Positions 22,431 to 35,286 are shown, counted from the stretch's first letter. The stretch is 64,000 nt of DNA from Corallium rubrum (GCA_964035015.1 OZ036003.1:1182561-1246560); one strand, 5' to 3'. The notes: a model not told the origin generated them from the letters alone. Translations and numbers: made by a program.

Positions 22431-23700
22431 ACTGTGGGGTCCTGTTGCAAATGACTCACGGCAGGTGTCTGAAAAATGATGGCGTAAGCACAGGTTATTT
22501 TTCTCATAGTAGCGACCACTGACCAAGATTGTTGGCACAGGTTCTGCCAATAACCAATCAAATTTGTTTGATTATCGCCATTTTGCATGCGGTCTGCTTC
22601 TTTCCATGGGAGAAAACGGTTTCTAATTTTAAAGCATATGGATCGGTTCAATCTAATTATTTAACGTTACAGTATATTTTAACCACGATATCTCATCTTA
22701 TTCTCCGACATCGACCTGCTTTGAAAGACTAGAGATTATCTACACAGTCAAGGGAACTGCAAATCCAATGCTACGAAAAATCAAAATACTGGTAATATTA
22801 ATGGCGACGCCGTGCTATAAAAGTCAAGACTATTTTGTGCTTTGAGAGATATAATACGGTAAGCGGTTAATTCCAAGTTGTCCATTCCTTGTGTGTGTAT
22901 TATTCGTTAATAAAAAACGATTATTGACGAGTAGATCAGTTACTGCGTAGCGACGATAGGCAGTGATTTGGCCTTTCTGGTGAAGATGTTGAACTTGAAG
23001 ACGAAGCAGCAGTTTAATAGTTACCATGTTTTCATTTCCTTATGTATTGAAAAATCAAACGAGTTGGCTGTTGGCTTTGCCAAGTATATCACTGCCTAAG
23101 ACAAGTCGATGTTTGTAAAAGATGTTTTTAATAACCAATGTCGTGTCTACATGCCCGGGTTTGGCACTCTGCCGTCCCCAAATCAAGTCAATCGCTAGTG
23201 ATTTCCGATTTAATTTTCCAATTTCAATTGATTTGTTCGTTTGGATTACCTTCGTCACCAAGCACGTTTACCACCTAGCTTGTATGCTAATGCCACTTAC
23301 TGGTGAATTTTTTAAAGCCCAATTCTGTAATTCTAACATTTGGACTAAGTGATAGAGGTCAAGTGATCAAACCCCTCAATTTACTCAAATCACAAACACT
23401 GCAAGTTTTAATAAGCTTGAATTGGAAACTGTAGACACTTTAAAATGTAGACACTTTAATGATGAAAACAACCATATGAACGACTTCCTTTTCAAGTTTT
23501 TTGGAAAGAATTTTCTTTTCAAATTTTAACAATGTGTGAGAGTTAAATATCTTACAACAGGCTAACCAATGTTAACTTTTGTGGTTAGCTAAATACATAA
23601 TAAATAATATAGAATAGGTATAACATTTTCAAGTACAGTAATTATATACATATATATTTAGAATCACTACAAGTGACAAATGCACCCGTCAATTGAATGT
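22430..23700. other. No gene recognised
   Basis: The short open frames on both strands lack recognisable motifs. Sequence is moderately AT-rich and unique as far as the window shows. Confidence 0.4.
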
Positions 23701-23701
23701 T

Positions 23702-23890
23702 GGTTTCCCCAAGAATGTGGGGAAAGAACCTGATTTGTTATTTGCAAATTATGCAAAATTTATGCTAAGGAATGCCAATGTGCCCAAGACAAAAGCACGA
23801 TGGTGTGTAGCGATGCTGCTACACTTCAAGGAGAAGCTTTTAAAAGTGTTTTTAAAATCAGGTTCTTTCCCCACGTTCTTGGGGAAACCC
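23702..23890. mobile_element. ~190-bp MITE
   Basis: Terminal inverted repeats GGTTTCCCCAAGAATGTGGG and CCCACGTTCTTGGGGAAACC extend inward through AAAGAACCTGATTT and AAATCAGGTTCTTT. The element is non-coding. Confidence 0.8.
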
Positions 23891-24154
23891 ATGTGACCCG
23901 AACAAGCTTTTGCATTCGGATTTGCAGTCTCTACAAGAAACCTACTCTGTTTCTGCGTAGAGATTAGAGACTGCACGCAGGCTAACAAAAGCTATGCACC
24001 ATCCTCTATTAGGTAAATTAAAATTATGGTTGACTGCTATTCACCTATTGTTACATTTCATGTCACTTGACGAGAGTACAGGATTGTTATTACATTTGAC
24101 TGTATTGAGTCTCGATCAACTATTGTTGTTGTTGTTATAATTATATTAAATATA

Positions 24155-24302
24155 CCGTAGAATTCCAAAAGTAACAGCCCCCTGAATTAAGTAATGTTGA
24201 ATTTGTGACACTTCTAAAATTTTCTGAAAGTAGTGGTCCCCAAGGGCTGCTAAATACAAAAGTAACGAAGGCTGTTACTTTCAGAATTCTACAGTAGCAT
24301 GT
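24155..24302. mobile_element. ~145-bp MITE
   Basis: The arms TACCGTAGAATTC..AAGTAACAGCC and GGCTGTTACTTTCAGAATTCTACAGTA are inverted repeats. It is non-coding and lies just 3' of the P-element-like gene. Confidence 0.75.
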
Positions 24303-27300
24303 ACAGTGTAGACTTACAGTAGTCATTGATGGCTAAATAGAATTAGCTTGGATAATTGTTTTCTGATTTTTTTCCCTTGCAGCTTTGCTGTATGAACTCT
24401 GGCCAAGTGATGCATGCGGATCTTTGAATAACACTGGGAACAACACCTAACCAATGAAGCAATGTGATTGTTTGTTGCTGTACAGTCATACATGTGCTCC
24501 TCCCAGGTTCAAAAATGTCTGATCCAATGCAAGTAGATAGTACGGTGGTTGCAATTGCATGGACGAATCCGGAACACTGCTGAAATTTTCCTGATGTTGT
24601 GTTCAGCATTCTCATCAAACACTTTTCTGTTTCATGGCATATCTTGAGCAGAGACAAAGATGGAATGGTTAACCCTCCATTGTTCTTCCAAACAACAAAT
24701 GACATCTTTGCTCCTTCTTTTGGAACTGTGAGTGCACCCGTGCATGTTGGGCAAATAATTTGCTTCTTTACCATCTTGGCAACGAAACCTCCAATGTAAG
24801 AAATGGCCTCTTCTTTGTATTCTGACAGCTCTATAGCATTTGATACATTGCAGTAATCGTGGTCAACTGCAGCTGGTTGTCGAACTTTCAGATTATATCT
24901 TCTGGCAATCGAGATGTCAGAGGTACCTGTTTGGCAGGAGTTGATGGGACACTGTTCTTCAACACTATCCAAAATCCTGGTGTCATCTTGTGGACTGCAA
25001 TTTCCACTTCCTCCTTCAATTTTGTGGCGCATCAGCAGCTGTTTATAGGTGGCAATGAAATGGCGGGTTGTTGGGTTATTATTCCAACCACCTGCAGATC
25101 TCACTGCAGCGAAGAATAATTCTATGTGATCTTGGCTCAATTTGTACGTGAGGAGATACTTTAATTTGGCTGGTGTAGATGCTACAAGATCCTTGTACAA
25201 TGCTTGGACGCTCTTTATGGCTACTAGAAATCCAAGAAAACCAGTCTTGTGACGGGAGGTGATGATGGAACTACCAGTTGGACCTTTGATGCGCTTGATA
25301 TACTGAAATGCTTCTTCGAGGAACTTATTGATGTATTGATAATTGGACATTCGCAATGGAGCTTTGTAGTTTTTGGCCAGTGGGTTTCTCGAATTTAAAA
25401 TATCAAACAAGCGGTCAAAGACACAGAGGAATTGTGAGGTTGGATGGCAGCTACTGAATTCTGGCAGGTGGAGATGGCTGTCACAGTAGTCCACGGCGTC
25501 TGCTACACTCGAGCTGAGAGACTGTGCTGCAATGTTGACTTTCATTTTCTGTTGATGCCAGTTGATGTGGGCAAATCTCAATATATTTGCTAGATGTAGT
25601 CCCTCAGTATCTTGCAGCTTGTGTAACTCTTCGAGGCACTGCCATTTAACTGTGTTCCCATCTGGATCATACAGGACTTTAAGATCTCCAAGTGTATTCC
25701 GCACCAACTTCAACATATGGCAAACATCAAGGAAAACATGGATGTTGCAGGATGGATCACTTGGATGTTTGAAGGATGGATTTAATGCATCTACAGATTA
25801 TGTGACGCCCAGAGCTTTCATCATGGACAAATCGGCTGCTGGACCATCACAAGTGAGGGAAACTACCTTGACACCAACATCATGCAATTTGTGCAAGCAT
25901 ATTGTGATCAAGTTAGCTTTTTCTTTCCCACTCATGCCATCAATTAAGAAATACCCACATGGGACTTTCCAACTGGAATTCACAGAGACGGCCATTATCA
26001 CTAGTGCTTCAGTAGCGACTGGCATGGAATCACCAGTGACACCTGTTCCAACATCCACAAAACCACGCAATTTATCACCATCCCACTCCACATGCTTGCG
26101 GATGGACATCTCATCGAATATCAAGCTGCAGATGACATCCTGGCCATTCGTCTGGGAAGCTGTCACTTTTGCTGACATGGCTGAAAAAGCAGCTTTGGTA
26201 AAACCTGTGTCACTGTCAATGACTTTGTACCATGACCTCATGACTGATTGATGTGGGAGGCCCAAGTGAAAGCTTTTGTATACAAAATTGTAAGCCTTCG
26301 TTTAGTAGAATTTGAGGGTGAGAGCAAATGCTTGGAGCTAAGGTGTGTACGCCCCAGGATTCGTTTTCTTCTTCTGTGTGATAATTCTGTTCATGAGCTC
26401 TTGGGAAACACCAGAGAAAGTATTTTCCAGTATGGTTGCACAATCATCAGAAACAAGATTTTTGGTTCTCAATTCATCTACCACACATTGCAGTGAAGTT
26501 ACTTTTCTTCGGAGCCGTTTCATTTTCTTCCTGGAAACATCAAGTCGTCTACTAGTTTTCCTCTGACTATCGATGATCTTATCCATTTGCTTTTTAGCTT
26601 CCTAGGGCTTCTTGTGGTGGCATATGTATAGTCGTGGTGAATTGCAGATAAATCCGGCTGTTGGGATGGTTCTGGAGGTTGTGCTAACTTCTTCAATGGT
26701 GGTACATGTATTAAGGTACTTTCTGAGTCAGCCATGGGAAGTTTTCGTTTGTTAGTATTTACAATGTTAACATCAGATAATGGTTGGGTTGGGAAATACT
26801 GTAACAAAAGAATATAAGGGTATCGTGAATATCATTTAATTTAACTGTAATTCAAGTATTCAGTGTTTGTTTCAGAAAATATAAAAATAGGGCAAACAGA
26901 TCATAAAGATAATTGAGGAGAAGGGGGCAGCTTACTGTGCCCCCTCACCCCACTAAAAGAAACCCTGTTTTGTATTTCGAATAATTAAACAAAAACCTTA
27001 CCTGTCCCTCTGCTGGAAGAAAACATTTAGTTGGAATAGCATTTGATTTTAGTTTAGCCCTTCCTTCACTATATGTAGTTTCAAACATTTCATCTTCAAA
27101 ATGGAGAGAACACAGCCGACTATGTTTAGTTGGCACAAAATCCGGTCTCATTATGTGTACATTTCCTGACCATAGATCTCTTTCTTCCTTGTGTTTTTCT
27201 GGACTGGGAAATCTATAATGAAATACACATTGTAGGAACATTGACTTATATCAAAGTTATTTATTCATCAATTAATTTAATGATTTAGTAACCTCTATAG

Positions 27301-27522
27301 CAACAAAAATTTCGAGTAAAGTCAGTCTGTCACCTAAAGGCGAGCATAGGGAAACGCTATCGTTCTTGATTTTATTCACGGTTTCCTTCCATATTTTGGG
27401 ATAGAAACGCTAAAGGAGTCTTGATATACACACGTAAAGACTATTAGCGTCAAATGAACTTTAATTGGCGCATTAAAGCAGGTAATTTTTCCTATTTTGG
27501 CCAGTTAATCGTAGTGTTTGTA

Positions 27523-28347
27523 TGGCATATCACTGTGCTTGTCGTGACTGTGGCAATGGACGTTATCGGCTCAAGAAATGGAAAGAAGGTTATTGTGATC
27601 TTCACAAAACACGAGGATGTTCCAATGAATGCGACTGCCCGCCAGAGTTCAGGAAGAGAGTGAAAGCATTGCATTTTACGTTATTTTAAAGCCTTGATGA
27701 AGACCACCAATGCCATGCTACACAGACTGTGAATGGCACTGGCATGTTAACAGTTTACACTTATAAAATACATACCAGAACAAAGTGTTATCTCTGCAAC
27801 AACGCCAGAACGGTTCAAGTCGATAAAAGGACTGCACACAATCATAGATGCATCTGAACTGTTTATTGAAACACCAAAACCCCCAAAACTTCAGAGCTCT
27901 ACTTGGTCATCATATAAGCACCATAACAATTTGAAATTCCTTGTTGCCGTTGCCACAAATTCCATGGTGACATTCATTTCAAAAGCATACACTGGCAGAA
28001 CAACAGACAAACAGATAACTGTTGATTCTGGATATCTAGATAAAGTACCTAGGTATTCTACAATAATGTTTGACAAGGGGTTCATGCTGGACCAGGAATG
28101 TGCTACCCGTTGCATCACCCCATACATGCCTCCTGGAAAAAGGGGGACCTCCCAGATGACAAGTGCTGAGGTAAATAAAACCAAAAAAATTGCAAACCTC
28201 AGGATTATTGTTGAGCAGGTTATAAGAAGGGTAAAAACATTCAAAATTCTGCAGCAGGAATTACCAATAACTTTAATTCCTCAAGTCGATGACTTGCTAA
28301 TTATATGTTCTGCATTGCAAAACATGAAAAAAGCTATTATTGCCTGA
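27523..28347 (+). pseudogene. THAP-like zinc motif plus DDE_Tnp_4 transposase, internally deleted
   Basis: The first segment (27,523-27,690) starts MAYHCACRDCGNGRYRLKKW and has further Cys residues (CDLHKTRGCSNECDC), a THAP-like zinc-binding start seen in ISL2EU/PIF-like transposases. The second (about 27,781-28,347) is a continuous frame with the DDE_4 triad: Asp in TIIDASELF, Asp in IMFDKGFML and Glu in RIIVEQVIRR. The usual ~200 residues between the zinc motif and the catalytic core are missing, and the first segment ends at a TAA. The catalytic core is otherwise open to its stop. Confidence 0.7.
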
Positions 28348-28349
28348 AT

Positions 28350-29390
28350 TGCCCAAAATGAGAGTGTGGGCATATATACTGCAGGACACATGCATTCAGA
28401 AAACCTCTTGTAAATAAATTTGAACTGGTTGTTCAGAAGTTGATTAACACTAATCCTGGATTAAAATTTAATCTGTTGTTTGTTTTGTTATATTTAGACC
28501 AACTGTTTTAGTTCAATTTTCACATGTCTTGATAAAACGTTTATTAATTAATAAGAAGTTTATGAAGACAAAGTGGAATTTTTGTAAGTGGGAGTTAAAA
28601 ATTCTGTTCTATAATTTTTCACTAATCCAAGATTAAGATAGCTTTCAAATACCCAGTCCCTAAATTGTACAATTAATTATATGTTTAACTGGCCTCTTGA
28701 TTGTAATGTAAAACCTTTGCGATAATTATTTACAAACCCCTTAATTACAGTAACCTATTGATTGTTATAGTTCATTTACGATATATAGAAATTCACTTAT
28801 ATTAACCTATTAATATATACAAATTCACTTATTATTGCAGTCAAACAGGATGTTCATTTCAACGCAAAGTTGCAAGTTTCTTGTTTGAAATGTGACTTTT
28901 CAACAACTTGCTGATGATCAACATTGCAATGTTGCAGTCAATATTGCAAAGTTGTGCAGTAACGAACATCCTGTCTGACTGTAACCTATTTTATTAATTA
29001 CATCCATACAATAAATTCCTAGCCTAGTGAGAAGCAGGCAATTTCTAGAGATGTATTAAAAGTCTTACCAAAGTATTTAAATGAATACATGCAGATGGTT
29101 TTACATGTGTTGCTTTAAAATTGTCTAACATATGTTAATAAAATTAATAATATACTACAGTAACAGATAAAATTCATGTGTTGTATTTTCAATGCTTTGC
29201 AACAGTAGAACACTGTTTACAGTGCCATTTTCCCAAGCTACAAATGCCCTGAGTAACATCAAAATAATAAGAAAATTTAGCGTCATTTGTATTGCATTTC
29301 ACCATAATTTTTGCATTTTTAAATATCTAATGCATGAAATTACTAAATATTGACAATGAACTTGGTAAATAAGTCAGAAAGATAAGCTTA
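28350..29390. other. Non-coding interior of the ISL2EU-like element
   Basis: No coding sequence is seen, although a YqaJ-type gene would be expected here. A small MITE at 28,835-28,984 has arms TTGCAGTCAAACAGGATGTTC and GAACATCCTGTCTGACTGTAA. Confidence 0.55.
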
Positions 29391-29391
29391 C

Positions 29392-29512
29392 CTGCTTGCC
29401 AGCTCATCAAATGTGCCATCAACACACTTCTTCCTCTCGGATAAGAACGACTTCAGAGCATTCGTTTTCCAAAGTTTGAATGTCTCCAGAGTCATTTCCT
29501 CGAGTAAACTCA
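29392..29512 (-). pseudogene. Orphan first exon with SAP-like helix
   Basis: From an ATG at about 29,512 the minus strand encodes MSLLEEMTLETFKLW, then ALKSFLSERKKCVDG and TFDELASR, ending at a GT donor (AGCAG/GTAAGC). The pattern resembles the SAP-like start of repeated cnidarian proteins, some with YqaJ domains. Nothing convincing continues it downstream, so it is probably an orphan after internal deletion. Confidence 0.5.
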
Positions 29513-30099
29513 TGATTAATCACCACTAATAACTCACAGAGTGATTTACGTTTGAATAAAAACGGTTTAATGATCTTTTAGTACGAACAACAATGAAGGC
29601 AACGGGATACACAAGTCATTGAAAGGCGAGTTTACTCGAAATTTTTGTTGCTATGGGCCGTTGCTTAGGTCTCAGATGCGCGCGCATACCTTGCGAGGAA
29701 ACCGTAGAATCGTGTATTGTCCAATCAGGAGTGCTAAATTGACCACCTAAGGAGACTTGAAATCACAGGTAATCACTGTATTTACAGAAGACTTGTACTG
29801 TTCTTCATTTTTGCCAGTCCTTGGTCTTGAAATAATAAATTCAACTGTTTTAAATGTTTCAGATCCTAGGACTTACAATATAAATACTAATTGATATTGT
29901 GAAGTATTTGTTTGTCTTTATATTAACGTTTGCCAAATATAGAATGAATTTTATCTTTAATACCAATTTTGCTTGTAAAGTATAGAGTTTAAACAACAAT
30001 AAATATGCATCAAAAGAAATCCCCTTTTCTTGCTTCAGCTGGTGGAACGCCTTGTTTGTGCACCCGAAAGCAACACAGTATGGCATTTTCCCTCTTCAC

Positions 30100-31130
30100 A
30101 AAGTCAGCTCGACAAAAAAACTACGTAAAACAAACTGCAGCAAATGCATTTTATGACCACAAAACTGTCCGCTATATTTTTTAAGCCTTTTAATAATACT
30201 TTTGAACAATCTGGATATCTGAAAATGACGACTAAACTTCCGGTTTGTGACCTTTTAAAGTTTTGAAAGTTGAAAGTGTGATTGTATTGAGGTAAGTGGA
30301 CAATTGTTACTTTTGTTATATGAGTTTTTTTTATCTATAATATATGTGCAAAAAGAAATGCATAATAGATATTAAATAAGTGCTTACTGCTTTTTAGAAA
30401 AACCAAACTGCACATCCTATCAGTTTTACGATTGCATGCTTTGAAGGCACGATTTATATTATGGATTACAATTTTAAAACTCTTTATTTTACATGTATAC
30501 TGTTAACAAGTCACAAAAGGTTGCTGAATCCTGGTGCACTCGTTTGAAAACCGTTGAAGAGCATGATATTTTTAGTTTTTGCTGTGGGTTTTGGCTGTTT
30601 TGCTCGAGAAAAACAATTGCCGTCAAATAGTCACCAACAGTCAAGTTATATATAGTGGTCAGCGGTCATTACAATGACAAAAATAACCCCTGCTCACACC
30701 ATCATTTTTCAGCCACTTTTTCGAGAGACCCCGCAGTCCAGTTATATTATAGAGGTCAATGGTTGAATACGGTTTTTAGCCATATTTTATGTTCTGGCTT
30801 TACTTGGATGAGACTGTGATTTTCTCAATGAAAAGACATTGAACAGTTTCTAACCTTTTTGTGTTAACTAAAATTGTTTATGGTACATCTATGTATACTG
30901 TATATTATTAATGTATTTGAATATAAATAATTGCCCAGCAAATAATTCTCAGGAACGCTATATTAAAACACGGAATATAGACTAAATAGGTATAGGGTTT
31001 GAAATATGCAGTAATCCAATACTGATTTTTGCCCTCTGTTGCTGCTTTATAAAATGTAATATCCTGTGGATACTAGTCCCAATGGGTTACTATGATTATT
31101 CCATGAATTGTGTTTCTTATATTTTAGGTC
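30100..31130. other. No gene recognised
   Basis: AT-rich sequence upstream of the P-element-like first exon. It should include its promoter and terminal repeat, but neither was identified. Confidence 0.4.
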
Positions 31131-31137
31131 AACATTT

Positions 31138-31574
31138 CACAAGAGAGTGATACTGAAAGTTTCAGTGAAGAAGCATCTGTAAGTACAGTACCATAAAAGT
31201 TGTTCACACAAAATTTAGAAGCAAAGTGTAGATAACTCAATTGTTCATGCTGTAATTTTGGCTTTACCATTTAATGGGATACAACAAGGCTTACCAGTAT
31301 GGAAGCAGAGCTGAGAGAGTTGAGGAGTGAATGATCACCAACAATTGTGCTAAAAACTCTTGTTCTTGATAAAGCTGTTGAGTTTGGCTCCGTTAAAGAT
31401 CATTTCAAAACCAAAACAGGCAGGAAACATTTGCAAGGACTAATTTACCATCTTATTGGTATTGGAATGATTAGTGAAGTTCCTGGTGGTACTGCTGAAA
31501 GACCCAGTGTAATAACAACTGGCAATGTGGCAAATCTTATGAATGGCAGTGAAAAAGTATTTTTTCCAAATTGA
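31138..31574 (+). pseudogene. Uncharacterised short gene with premature stop
   Basis: A 5' exon-like segment near 31,130-31,181 encodes VNISQESDTESFSEE and ends at GTAAGT. A second segment, from ATG at about 31,299, reads MEAELRELRSE, TGA, SPTIVLKTLVLDKAVEFG, and continues to a stop at 31,574 (SEKVFFPN). Apart from that one TGA the frame is open. I do not recognise the family; the acidic first exon resembles linker exons of transposon proteins. Confidence 0.35.
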
Positions 31575-31951
31575 ACAACAGTTACAATTAAGAATAAACA
31601 GTTACTGTAGATAAATAGATATAAATTGTTGAATTGTAGTATTTAACAGTGCATAATTATGTTTCACTAACAGCAATCCAAAAGATAACGAGGGGCCAAT
31701 TGTCTGTATTCTCTCTATAGAACCTCTCAACAAAGTCACTAATTTTGCAATTTTCCACCATTGAAGTCATTTTCAGCATTTGAAATCCTATTGAAAAACC
31801 ACAAAAACCTAAAACAATACGCCAAATTGAAGAAAATAAAAGGCTGAGAATGACGTCAAAGGTGGAAAATCGCAGAATTTGCACTTCTTTGAAGGGTCTA
31901 TAGCTTGGCCCCTTGGCCTTTTTCTCTCCTTTTGTAGAGGACTGGTTATAT

Positions 31952-32032
31952 TGATGCATCGTGGGATTGTTACAGGGGACAAAACACCAAGAATTGAATT
32001 GCCTGTCCTTGTAACAATGTCAAAATGCATCA
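31952..32032 (+). repeat. 81-nt imperfect hairpin
   Basis: Arms GATGCAT...TTGTTACAGGGGACA and TGTCCTTGTAACAA...ATGCATC pair over about 20 positions with one symmetric internal loop. It could be a tiny foldback element or a small-RNA precursor-like hairpin. Confidence 0.5.
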
Positions 32033-32102
32033 CTATCACAAGTCTTCTAATCATTTCCAAAATGGCCAATAATTACAATACTTAAAATATTTACACTGTA
32101 TT

Positions 32103-32424
32103 ATTGTTTGTTTGTTTGTTTGTTTGTTTGTTTGTTTGTTTGTTTGTTTGTTTGTTTGTTTGTTTGTTTGTTTGTTTGTTTGTTTGTTTGTTTGTTTGTT
32201 TGTTTGTTTGTTTGTTTGTTTGTTTGTTTGTTTGTTTGTTTGTTTGTTTGTTTGTTTGTTTGTTTGTTTGTTTGTTTGTTTGTTTGTTTGTTTGTTTGTT
32301 TGTTTGTTTGTTTGTTTGTTTGTTTGTTTGTTTGTTTGTTTGTTTGTTTGTTTGTTTGTTTGTTTGTTTGTTTGTTTGTTTGTTTGTTTGTTTGTTTGTT
32401 TGTTTGTTTGTTTGTTTGTTTGTA
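32103..32424. repeat. (TTTG)n tetramer array
   Basis: About 80 perfect copies of TTTG. It is open in several frames on both strands (VCLF and KQTN repeats), an expected artefact of a 4-bp unit without stops. Confidence 0.97.
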
Positions 32425-32520
32425 ATTAATATGCTTGTCTAACCAATCTTTAATGTCTTTCAAATATTTATAAAAGGTGTCATATATAAATATAATACCC
32501 ATCATGTAGGTTTTTGACAT

Positions 32521-32690
32521 TGGGTCATTCCAGAAAAGATCCATACCTCCCCCACAGAGGAATTTGTGCCATCTAGGGAGGGGCTAAATATATACTTATG
32601 ATAATAGTAAAATGTTCTAGGACATCCGAAGGGGTTCTACGTCCTATTTCCTCTGTGGGGTGAGGTGTGGGTGGTTTCTGGAATGACCCA
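32521..32690. mobile_element. 170-bp MITE
   Basis: Terminal inverted repeats TGGGTCATTCCAGAAA and TTTCTGGAATGACCCA extend inward with CATACCTCCCCCACAGAGGAA and TTCCTCTGTGGGGTGAGGTGTGG. Non-coding. Confidence 0.85.
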
Positions 32691-35064
32691 TTCTAAATAA
32701 ATACTTAAACTAACAATAAATCTCAAATTAAATACATGCACAAAATGCTATTTACAAGCTCAGAAATACAAAGTTCCAAACCCTCCAAATTACAATATTG
32801 TCCTTGTGATCCAGAAGATAGTTTTGAGTCAATCAATACATGGTAAGTGTTGCATGCAGTACACAATATATAGCATGCAATAATAATTACAGAATATACT
32901 GTATGTGACCTTGAATTAGTTCATTATATTCATACACCATCATGCACCAACAACTGGTACCTCAAATCTGGAAAACTGTCATACAATTTTGACTTAAATT
33001 TATCCATGATCTTCATCACTCCCTTTTCATCAACATCCAAGTAACATTTTGACACTTGTCCATCCTTCTTTCCATTGCCATCAACAGGATAGCATGCAGG
33101 GGATTCAACAACATCTACACTTGGGTTTAGCAAACCATTTTGTAAGCAAAACCAAGCACCTTTGAGTTGATCAGCAAATGGATCGGCAACAGCATGACGT
33201 GTAGTTGGATGAACGTCAAAGGCATCTTTTGATGTATATCCAGCACGGGTCTGTTTGAACAGCTCAATTGAGCCCATTAGTCTCTGGCACATCTTTACTG
33301 AAGTGTGACCTAAAGATATGCAAGCATATTCAAATAAATATACAATCTTGCACCTGAAATGTTCCTAACTACAGTATATATCGTATTCAAGTGGCTATTA
33401 ATATAAACCTTGACTGATGGAAACTTAACAATATGAAATACCGTATACAAAGTTCGAACTACTGTACTAATTGATTTTAGAGTTAAGTATATAAAAGCTA
33501 GCAACAATGGTTACGTCATTGTTGTAAACAATTTCCAACTTTCAAAAGATCGTTTTAAAAAAGTCACATAATTTCAAAGTTAATTTTTTAACAAGTAACA
33601 TGGTTAAGTTAACATAGTTGAATAAACTTAACTAGTACAAGCCCACTTCAAGATGTCCAACCTAATGTACAATAAACTTTTTTATCCACATATCTGAGAG
33701 GTAAGTTTTAAGTGGTTGTACAATCTCTGCTTGAACATATGCATCAAGCTCTATTCCGCTTTCCTTCTTCTCTGCCACATTGACAGAGCAGTTCAAGTTT
33801 ACCATTTTCCTGAAAGCAAGGGGCCATTTCCCAAAAAAATTGATGACATGAGTGAAGCATTCAGAATAGTAGTCTCGGAAGTTTAGTTGGGCATACGCAG
33901 GTAGTTGGTGAATGAAACAAGTCTCTCTAGCCAATCCCCAACAGTGCTTTGTTGCAAGATCAAATAATGCAAACATTGGACCATACTACAAAAACATTCT
34001 GCTTCGGTACTTAAATTGAATACTAGTGGCAATTGACTTGTCAATCCATAATTTAAAGTGATGCAGTAGTATTTCTGTGTGACAACCAGTTGCACGGTTA
34101 CATTGTGACATCATTTGTGAATCTGGATACAAAGAAGATTATTTAAACTCCAACACTGCTGCAAGACCATAAGATCTAGCACTATCTCTGACAGCTTCTC
34201 TAATTCTATCCAAATTCCCTTCTGCAAATTTAATTTTCTTGAAAGCTTCTTTGTTAAGTTTTGGTCTCTTCATAACTTTGTTAACTAGATATTGAAAGCC
34301 TCCAGGACCTTGCTCTTTAAAACATGCCTCAGCTAAATAGCCTTTGGTATGCATATGCCCTGGGATAATACCAACCCAGTCATGACATGATGACCTGCAC
34401 ATGACACCCCTGTTAGTTTTGCAAGTTCCCACATCACCCACAACACCAGTGATGAAACCAGATGAAGATCTTTTGCAGGGTTGAACTGTTGCCTTGTACA
34501 GTAGTGGCCGCCTTTGCTATCGCTTCGGTATGTTGTTCATCAGAAATAGCAGGATCAAGGATTTCTAAAATTTCTGCCAGCTTCATTTTCTTTGCAATGG
34601 CTATGGGACTTGGCACATTTGTGAACAAAAGACCTCTTACACATGCTCTCGAGTTGACAAGCAGCTGACACATTTCCTTGCTTTTTAGAACCACGGCAAT
34701 CACAAGTGGAGTGACACCACATTTCTCTTTTGCATTGGAATTAAAACCAACACGGAGTAAACATTCGGCAAAACTTAAATTCAACTGTTTTACAGCAATA
34801 TGCAGAAGTGTTCTCTCCAAATGATCTTGCATGTCCCTTATATAAGGTTTATCTGCCATTTCTTTAACAAACCGTACAATCCTATCCGACTGAATGGCCT
34901 CTAGCATGTTGCGTCCATCCCCACCACCAATGCTTCCAGTTCTGCAAATATTTTCTCCCCATCATTTTCCTCTGCATTAAACAATTGCCTTTTATACTGT
35001 TCCCTATCTTGTATGTGGTGATTCATCATGAGAACAAACTCAGCATGCTCCCGTGCTTGTTTAA

Positions 35065-35187
35065 AGTGCCTCTATGGCCTGTGGGGTCTTTACATATTTA
35101 AATAACTTAGGTTAAAAGAAAATGTTTCCCAAAATGTTTTCTCAAAAAATATTAAATTCCCGCTCAGTAACAACGCTCCGAAGTTGG
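35065..35187 (+). repeat. Kolobok left terminal inverted repeat
   Basis: Exact reverse complement of 41,897-42,019 by eye over 123 bp. It is AT-rich in the middle and ends GCTCCGAAGTTGG inside. Confidence 0.9.
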
Positions 35188-35286
35188 TATCTCTATAACT
35201 GTGACCGGGCATTAGAGGGACCTGGTGCGAGTTTACTGTGTGACGTCACGGTCGGAACCGAATTTCTGTGTATAATATTGATCAAT

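Larger units (their letters stand above)
27295..29656. mobile_element. ISL2EU-like transposon nested in P-element intron 1
   Basis: Terminal inverted repeats of about 26 bp bound this unit: CTATAGCAACAAAAATTTCG at 27,295 continuing to GAGTAAA, and its complement at 29,631-29,656 (TTTACTCGAAATTTTTGTTGCTATGG). Inside are a plus-strand THAP-like/DDE_4 transposase with its middle missing and, convergent from the right end, a single SAP-like exon on the minus strand. ISL2EU elements typically encode a DDE transposase plus a YqaJ-nuclease gene; the YqaJ domain itself is absent here. It appears to be an internally deleted copy. Confidence 0.65.
24343..30083 (-). pseudogene. P-element/THAP9-like transposase
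   Basis: Minus-strand segments in order: a THAP start (MPYCVAFGCTNK, ~30,083), the rest of the THAP domain (RFPSPEKH ... LCSLHFEDEMF, 27,210-26,995), a coiled-coil linker (KTSRRLDVSRKKMKRLRRK), and a long transposase body from ~26,440 to 24,343. Body motifs include ICSLIFDEMSIRKHVEW, LTCDGPAADLSMMKALG, FLDVCHMLKLVRN, LSQDHIELFFAAVRS and a late CPTCTG. These match P-element-type transposases (RNase H-like core with a GTP-binding insertion). Three premature stops break the body: TAG ~26,338, TAA ~26,302 and TAA 25,798-25,800. The linker also needs a frame change near 26,590. The THAP zinc ligands are split across exon 1 and exon 2, with an ISL2EU-like element in between. No terminal repeats were identified. 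Confidence 0.75.

Noticed and set aside
24859..26251. Plus-strand ORFs of 86 and 229 codons
   Set aside because: Shadows of the P-element-like transposase on the minus strand.
28905..28935. Hammerhead core at CTGATGATCAACATTG
   Set aside because: No GAAA follows at a sensible distance; it is part of a MITE.
32101..32544. VCLF/KQTN repeat proteins
   Set aside because: Produced by the stop-free TTTG tetramer in several frames at once.
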